A DNA stretch of 64,000 bases from Buxus sempervirens (taxonomy: Eukaryota > Streptophyta > Magnoliopsida > Buxales > Buxaceae). Position numbers and translations under genes: made by a program. The notes below the pieces were generated by a model, which worked only from the letters and a program-made list of their open reading frames with translations, searched no databases and had not been told where the DNA came from. How positions within the stretch are numbered: the stretch's first letter is position 1; each line of letters begins with the position of its first letter. Positions 58,098 through 64,000 of the stretch are shown one piece after another. The DNA lies in NCBI GenBank assembly GCA_947561395.2, contig OX387192.1:5146001-5210000 (forward strand). The letters run 5' to 3'.

Positions 58098-59439
58098 GTT
58101 ACGTTTGTTTTGTTCTATTTTCATATACTCTCGGTGAGGACCTGTCTGTTGGGGTAGAGCCAGCTGATTACTATAGGGGAGAGGATTCCTACTTTCGTTA
58201 GAGATTAGTAGGTTCTATTTCTGTTATTGAACTTTGAAGGTTGTAATAGATTAACCTTAGCTGATATTTAGATAGGTTTAGAACTATTAATCTTTCATGT
58301 TGATTAGATTTCCCATGCTTTAATGAATGAATCTATTTTTGCGCACTCTAATGTTTGTCCCATGTGATAAATGGAATTGATATAGGAAATGTAGGCCCAT
58401 ACATAACCCTCCATGAGACGTGTTATATCTTTAATGAACAACACAGATCCAGGGCGTTACAGAAGTCCTTTCTAATTACAGAGAATGTAACACTGAATCT
58501 CAGACAAATTGGCAATGATAGAAGAACTTTGGTTAGACATGATGGTTACCCATAGAATGAAGCTATATAGGGTTTGAGCCCATTTATCCTTCATTTCTGA
58601 ACACCGGAACCAAAGCCTACATTTTATCCTACTAATAAGTCCTCTCTGATCGTTTGATCATGGTCCATGGAAATTGATAGGGCCCTCAGACTAGGACAAG
58701 GCACCGAACCCGAGTGAGAGAACCAATGGGAGAAAAAATATTCCACAACCCTCAGAGAGGGGCAGGGAGAGAAATACAAAAGAGACAAAATCAAAGAAAA
58801 AGCCAAGGTAGGGTAGCGCTAAAGAAACCCCCTGAACCAAAACAATCCCCCTCATTCTAACCTGGGGCATGATATTGAAGGGAAAAGGTTGAGACCCTCA
58901 CAGGGAGTGTCAGGAGGCACCATTTCATAAGTTTAAATGAGATTTTTGGGTTACTGACCCAAAGATTACTAGTCCTGCCGCAGACCCACTTTGAAGAGGA
59001 AACTCCAAACATTTGGTGAATTCCCAAGAGATTTTAATCAAAGAGAAATTGCTTGAACTTGCATATAATTTCGATAATGAACAAATAAATTCCAATTGAC
59101 TAAATTCTACATGAACTTTTGCAGGTACCAACCAAAACCTGAAATAGACAGACAAAGCCATCACAGCGTACCTCACACGTTAGATGAAGAAAAGAATCGT
59201 CACAATGTATTCCCACATTGGACGCAGAAGAGAGCCATCAGATGAAGTACATAGAAATATGTCCTGGCATAGCTTACCCCAGATGGTGACACCAAAGCCG
59301 TCGGTGAACAAGTTGAAGATTGGCTGAGGAATGTCTGGGTACTACTAGCCAAAGTGTGATGCCAAAGCCGCTGACGGATGAGTCGGAGATTGATAGAGGC
59401 AACCTCGGGAACAACCAAGACAGAGAAAGAAATCAAGAC

Positions 59440-60540
59440 ATAATGGAGCAAGGTGTCTCCCAACCCTAAGGAGCAAGGTGCCTTCAAAAAATCAAGACAT
59501 AAGGAGCAAGGCATCTCCCAAGACATAAGGAGCAAGGTGTCTCCCCAAAATTGAAGAACTAAGGAGCAAGGTGTCTTCCAAAATTGAAGACTTAAGGAGC
59601 AAGTATCTCCCAAGACTAAAAGGGCAAGGCGTCCCTGGAGCAAGGCGACTCCAAAACTAATGGAGCAAGGCGTCTCCCAACCACCGAGGGCAAGGCATCC
59701 CTCAAGACTGAAAAGGAAAGGCGTCCCTGGAGCAAGGCGACTCCGAAACCACCGAGAGCAAAGGCGTCTCTCAAGACTGAAAGGGCAAGGCGTCCCTGGA
59801 GCAAGGCGACTATGAAACTAATGGAGTAAAGCATCTCCCAACCACCAAGAGCAAGACGTCTCTCAAGACTAAAAGGGCAAGGAGTCCCTGGAGCAAGGCA
59901 ACTCCAAAACTAGTGGAGCAAGGCGTCTCCCAACCATCGAGAGTAAGGCATCTCTCAAGACTAAAAGGGCAAGGCGTCCCTAGAGCAAGGCGACCCCAAA
60001 ACCAAAAGGGCAAGGCGTCCCTGGAGCAAGGCGATTCTGAAATCACAGAGAACAAGGCGTCTCTCAAGGCTAAATTGAGCAAGGTGTCTCCAAAGGTTGA
60101 AGACCTCAGGAGCAAGGCGACTCCTAAGCTAATGGAGCAAGTGTCTCCCTAGATTGAAGCCCTAAGGAGCAAGGCGTTTCCCACATCGAGCAAGGCGTCT
60201 CCCACATCTAAGTGACACGGAAATGTGTCCCCTAAGGAGCAAGTCGTCTCCCACAATCAAATGACATGGAAATGTGTCCCCTAAGGAGCAAGGCGTCTCC
60301 CACAATTGAATGACACGAAAATGTGTCCTTAAGGAGCAAGGCGTTACCCAAGACTGAAGGACATGGCGTCCTTGGAGCAAAGAATCTCCGAACCATAAAA
60401 AGTTGAGGCCAAAGCCTCCCGGTTGAATAACAATGAGCAAAGACATGAAAAGAAGCAAGGCATCTTCTGAGATTGAAGGACAAGGTGTCCCTAAGGAGCA
60501 GAGCGTCTCCCAATACTAAGAAACAAAGTGTTCCCAGAGC
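59440..60540 (+). repeat. 1.1-kb hairpin array, loop CAAGGCGT, stems GGAG, AGGG, GAGGG, GAGAG, AGAAG
   Basis: Tens of words sit in the 3' region of the Tat-like element. Loop CAAGGCGT or close variants lie between arms GGAG/CTCC (for example 59662-59677), AGGG/CCCT (59782-59797), GAGGG/CCCTC (59686-59703), GAGAG/CTCTC (59754-59772) and AGAAG/CTTCT (60451-60468). AAGGAC/GTCCTT at 60357-60373 encloses ATGGC. Spacers such as AAGACTGAA recur. Many minus-strand frames here are by-products of the repeat. Tandem repeats in the 3' region of Tat/Ogre elements are known; the stem-changing pattern is what I add. Confidence 0.82.
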
Positions 60541-61894
60541 ATCATGTCTCCGCAAAGCTGAACAAGATGTTCCTGAAAAGGACAGGGAATTGAGACATGA
60601 AGAAGAAGACAAAATGAAGAATTGCTGGGTGAATTGGCCCATTTTGTAATTTTTGATTTCCCACTTTTGTAAATAGAATAGAGCAGGCATACGAGGTCCC
60701 CTAGGATGACGGATAGTAGCAAGAGAGTCTCCTCCCATCCTCTTCTTCCTCCCACCTTCGTCTTCATTCCCACTCCACTACCAACCCCTTTTGGTCAACC
60801 CTAAAAAAAAATCTCTCTAATAAGTCCTAAGTCTAAAAATAGCAAAAGAAATCAAAACTAAAATCACCTAAAAGCTTTAATGGAACTAACAAGAGGAAAG
60901 AACATTGTTGAGCGTCATGCATCAACGTCGAAACACGTTGGCAAGCTCAAGTCCAATTCTATATCTTTTCGAAAACATAAACAAAAGGCCGAGGACCCGC
61001 TCCACAAAAAACCCATGAAGGGTAGGGAGGCTCCAAGGCCAGGAAGTGAGCATGCCAATTGGCACTTCCCCTTTCGTTAAAATCATAAAAGGAATTGAGG
61101 TCAGCGACCATGTCGACAGAAATGCAAAGCGCAAACATAAGGTTCTTTCTCTTCTTTGTTGTTCATCCCCAAGATGACTTCGGCCAAGAGGGGCAGCTGT
61201 CAGCACCTCATTTTTGCACCCCCAGAAATAAAAGAAATGAAAATCTTAACTGAAAAGTCAAACCCTTAGGGGTCCAAAAACTTGACTTTTGATCTGATGC
61301 AAATCAACCACCATGCTTCTTCCCTCTAAATAGGAAATGCCGACAATATTCTGATGCCAAATCGGAGTCCGAATGAAGAAGTTATAAGCTGTTCAAACTT
61401 AAGGAGAGCAGAAATTGCCTTTCTTCTCAAACCATGTTTAGCGACCCAATTTGATCTCAGAGGGTAGAGTATCTCAACACGATCCCGACACAACTAAGTT
61501 TGCCGGAATCGGAGTCCCGGAGAAGAAGATATAAGCAAAACTGGACTCCGGGACGCAGTTTTACACTTCTGCCAAAAACCTGAATTTGCTATCAAACTTT
61601 AGCTCAATGTATAGGGAATCTCGAACTAATTCCAATGCCACTGAGTTTGCTAAAATCGGACATTAGATGAGAAAGTTATGGCAAGTCAAAGTTTTAAAAA
61701 AACTGCCCACGTGGCAAAGAAGCATAAATGGATGAACAAATAAAAATCTTGAATAAAATAATGATTTTTTTTTAAAAAAACTCTCATTTTTTATAATGTA
61801 AATAAATAAAAAATAGGGTAAAATCGTTTAAAAACGAATAAGATTTGAAAAATTCATCAAAATGGATAAAAGTTTGAAATCCGCATTTAAAAAG

Positions 61895-62060
61895 CGTGCG
61901 CGTCCGCATTGTATCTGCAGACATGCCTCGTCTGCACATACAATGCGGATCCGATCTTATCCGAATCGACAGCTGGCAGATTCACAGCGATCGCGCACGT
62001 TTTTAATGTGATTCGCACTTAAAGTGAGATCAGGCCAATCCGCACTATAAGTGCAGATCC
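61895..62060 (+). repeat. Inverted word block ATCCGCA upstream of the TATA box
   Basis: Words GTCCGCATT, GTCTGCAC, AATGCGGATCC, ATTCGCACTTAAAGTG and ATCCGCACTATAAGTGC fill the 170 bases before the TATA box. The vocabulary, ATCCGCA, differs from AACCGCA in the 42120 LTR and from GCCCGTA at 26715 and 1003. Confidence 0.7.
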
Positions 62061-63125
62061 GGAATTTTTGCCTATAAATAGAGGCCAACAGCCATTGTTT
62101 GGGGGATCTCCTTTTCCCCTATTGTTACCCTATCTCTCTGGCGACTTGCAACCATTTGAACCTCCTCTCCCTCATCTAAGCTTTTTTTATACCCAAAATA
62201 CCGTTGGCTCTCCCTCTCCCTACCCTTCTCCTCATTTCCACTCACAAAAGAATAAGAGGAGGAGATTTTTCGAGGTCAAAAAGAGGCTTTCAAGCTGTTG
62301 TTATTACCAACTGGGGGACCACATCACTTCAAAAAGAGAAGGTAATACCAAGGTGAGCCTTCTACCAATCTTGTATTTCATATATGTAAAAATCAAGTCA
62401 TTATAAGCAAGTTCTCCTTTTAATTATTTTGAATCTTGTTCTTTGTCGTGTCTTCTCACCATTTCTTTCTATTTTGCACGCTATTGGGGTCCCCATAGTA
62501 AGGGGGACCCCTCACCCAAAATATGGGATGAGAGAGCCTTATAGGTAAAAAGAAATAAATTATTGTGTAAATGGGTTATCTTTAGCTTCCTTTATTAATT
62601 CATTTTAAAAGAGGGGATTGTCCTCTTATTAGTGCATCCGCTGTATCCCTAATATTCTTCCCCCCTTTCCCTTCTTTAGCTTTATTTTCTCTCATCTCTA
62701 AGTATGTTTGCACGATGTTAAGTGGGTTATATCACATGCATGTTTGCTTGTAGCTTTAGTAGGATCTATAAGTAAGAGGTAAGCATCACATATGCACCCA
62801 CTCGCACATGGTGTCTAGATGACTCAGCCAATGGTTTGTTTCCTTCCATGCATTTGCAAGTGTTTGCACAAATAGGGATACTAACGGATGAGGTTTCTAT
62901 TTATCACATTTAGCACATCTCCTAGTAATATGCATGGTTCTCCGAATATCTGTCTTGCTCATCCACTATTTTCATGAGTCCTTTGAATCCTTACTGGCAT
63001 GCATGATGATTGGTATTTTGTTCCATTCATATGTTAAGTTATGCATTTGTTTGGTCGGTTATATGTATATATGGATGCACGGGTGAAGAAAGTATGTTTG
63101 GATAGATAAAGAGAGTATGAAACCA

Positions 63126-63151
63126 CTGTGGGTCTGCTCAAAGACCCACAG
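63126..63151 (+). promoter_or_regulatory. 10-bp leader hairpin, second copy
   Basis: CTGTGGGTCT, loop GCTCAA, AGACCCACAG: ten pairs, stem identical to that at 43106-43131, two loop bases changed. Confidence 0.8.
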
Positions 63152-63653
63152 CAATTCGTGAACGTCCCCTGGAAGACGGGCAAACAAAACCTCATGGTAG
63201 TTTTGGCCATTCTGGGGATTCGGATCGGATCCGCATATACAGTGCGGATCAGACCCAACAGCACTGCATATGCAAATGGGCCTTGTCCGCATAGGATATG
63301 CAGTCAAGCCCAGGGAGCTTTCAAAAGTCCATTTCTTTGATCCGAATCCATCTGACCCGACCCGATTTTAATCACCTTGGACCTTTTGGGCCTTTGGGTC
63401 AACCCAAGCCCATTTTAAGACTTGGGCCCACTAAGGGCCCAATATGGCATTGTGGCCCTTCCAACGAGGCCCACAATGCCTGCACCCTGTCAGATGGGTC
63501 CCTTCCAACGAGGGACCCGTCAAACCGACAGGGCGGGCCGGGGTGTCCTCAGACTTTCCCAGACGTAACCGAGAACTTACCCAAAAACACGAGACCAGTA
63601 AAATTAGACCGTTTAGGCACCCTGTGTCTGCCTGCACCCCATTAGGCAGTGGT

Positions 63654-64000
63654 ATAGACACCCCAAAATTGCACGATTTTTGATAAATCTTGAAGGAGAG
63701 AAATATTTTATTGGAATTTTCAATTCTTTGCATTGGGTTTGAGATACTTAACCCATTTGAATCCAAAACCGTAAAGGAAAAGGCCCGAATTCAATCTTTT
63801 GTGCAAAGTCAAACTTTTTCCGGTTGAATTTTGTTGACTTTTGACCCCAGAAAATGAAATATTTTTTAAAGCCAGATTTCAAGATAATTTTTCCCGGTAA
63901 TCAGGTTTTTAGCCATGTTATTGCATAAAAGAATTTTTTGAGATTTTAAATCTTGACGAATACCTTGGTTTTAACATGTTGAATCTTTTTACCGGACCTG
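63654..64000 (+). mobile_element. Start of a Tat-like LTR running off the window
   Basis: TATAGACACCCCAAAATTGC corresponds to the reverse of the right end of the 25113-26930 LTR (GCAATTTGGGGTGTCTACA). The rest continues past 64000 with no recognised coding region. Confidence 0.6.

Larger units (their letters stand above)
55994..58461 (+). mobile_element. Plus-strand solo LTR (2,468 bp)
   Basis: Starts TGTAAGATCCCGAATTTTGG, ends CAGGGCGTTACA. GAAGT flanks it exactly (55989-55993, 58462-58466). Landmarks: TATA box 56337-56343, CG and palindromic words 57010-57130, CCGGATCC box near 57633, hairpin words 57720-57838, CATGCATGTG near 58063 and hairpin 58082-58097. Its donor-like site is unclear and its acceptor tract is less regular than in sister LTRs. 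Confidence 0.93.
53464..61197 (+). mobile_element. 3' internal region of a Tat/Ogre-like element, with two LTRs inserted
   Basis: Pieces 53464-53700, 55979-55993 and 58467-61197 read on through two solo LTRs. No protein domain is recognised; frames at 60880-61080 and on the minus strand are chance or unrecognised. A repeat array fills 59440-60540. The end carries a purine-rich AAGAGGGGCAGC (61186-61197), read as a polypurine tract, directly before the LTR start at 61198. This end structure fits a Tat-lineage 3' untranslated region. The left limit is uncertain, and attributing 53464-53700 to this element is inference. Confidence 0.55.
61198..63653 (+). mobile_element. 3' LTR of the Tat/Ogre-like element
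   Basis: Starts TGTCAGCACCTC after the polypurine-like AAGAGGGGCAGC. Order: word block 61895-62060 with TCCGCA/TGCGGA-type inverted words, TATA box (TATAAATAG near 62073), leader with AAG|GTGAGCC near 62352, 10-bp hairpin 63126-63151, and a second word block 63226-63300. The text to 63650 (CCCCATTAGGCAGTGG) parallels the 42120 LTR. It is cut by another LTR from 63654 before its own end. No coding region is seen. Confidence 0.75.

Noticed and set aside
59440-60540. CRISPR-like array of short repeats
   Set aside because: Spacers are not unique, the words vary in their stems, and the setting is a plant retroelement.
59200-60738. Several long minus-strand frames in tandem
   Set aside because: They come from the CAAGGCGT array. 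The same unit is read in more than one frame and the residues are low-complexity.

Overview
This is nuclear DNA of a flowering plant, from a gene-poor, repeat-filled block such as pericentromeric heterochromatin. The evidence is plant Ty3/gypsy elements of two lineages (chromovirus Tekay/Del-like and Tat/Ogre-like), an initiator-tRNA-Met primer site, and pieces of a plant mobile domain (DUF7745-type) gene. The species cannot be told from sequence alone. I see no intact host gene, tRNA, rRNA or CRISPR array. Most open reading frames in the window are chance frames inside non-coding LTRs.

Layout. 1-1732 (minus strand): the tail exons of one plant-mobile-domain gene copy, a promoter cassette made of palindromic words plus a TATA box, and the first exon of a second copy. 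About 1775-51162: a Russian doll of long LTRs, most 2-3.3 kb and most of them solo. The outermost plus LTR holds a minus LTR (2081-40299), which holds the only element with recognisable protein regions (2289-7671, Tekay-like) and a plus LTR (9100-39329). That plus LTR holds five minus LTRs, several of which hold plus LTRs, one of which holds another: six layers. Matching 5-bp target site duplications confirm most insertions. A second nest starts at 41143. 51163-53463 holds two partial LTRs. 53464-63653 is the 3' part of a Tat-like element, with a 1.1-kb repeat array and a 3' LTR, invaded by two solo LTRs (53701-55973, 55994-58461). A further LTR runs off the window from 63654.

The chromovirus-type LTRs share one plan although their sequences differ widely. 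In element sense the order is: TG; TATA box; a donor-like site AG|GYAAGTAGCACC; a CG-rich palindrome block; a conserved ATGGATCC box; a hairpin array; GCATGCATG; a short hairpin (typically GAGATA-TTCG-TATCTC); a U-rich tract ending in CAG; a short conserved stretch; CA. This looks like an intron of roughly 1.4-2.3 kb inside the LTR leader, using GT-AG or GC-AG ends.

The most striking observation is that the hairpin arrays keep a family-specific loop constant while the stems vary from word to word with both arms changing together. Examples are loop TTGGTG with stems CCGC/GCGG and CTGC/GCAG; loop AGTACA with CCCG/CGGG, CTCTG/CAGAG and CTCCA/TGGAG; and loop CAAGGCGT with GGAG/CTCC, GAGGG/CCCTC and AGAAG/CTTCT. 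I found the pattern by eye in several chromovirus LTR families and in the 3' region of the unrelated Tat-like element. A second pattern is that chromovirus-type LTRs nested in one another are nearly always antiparallel (13 of 15). All pairings, distances and counts were made by hand.
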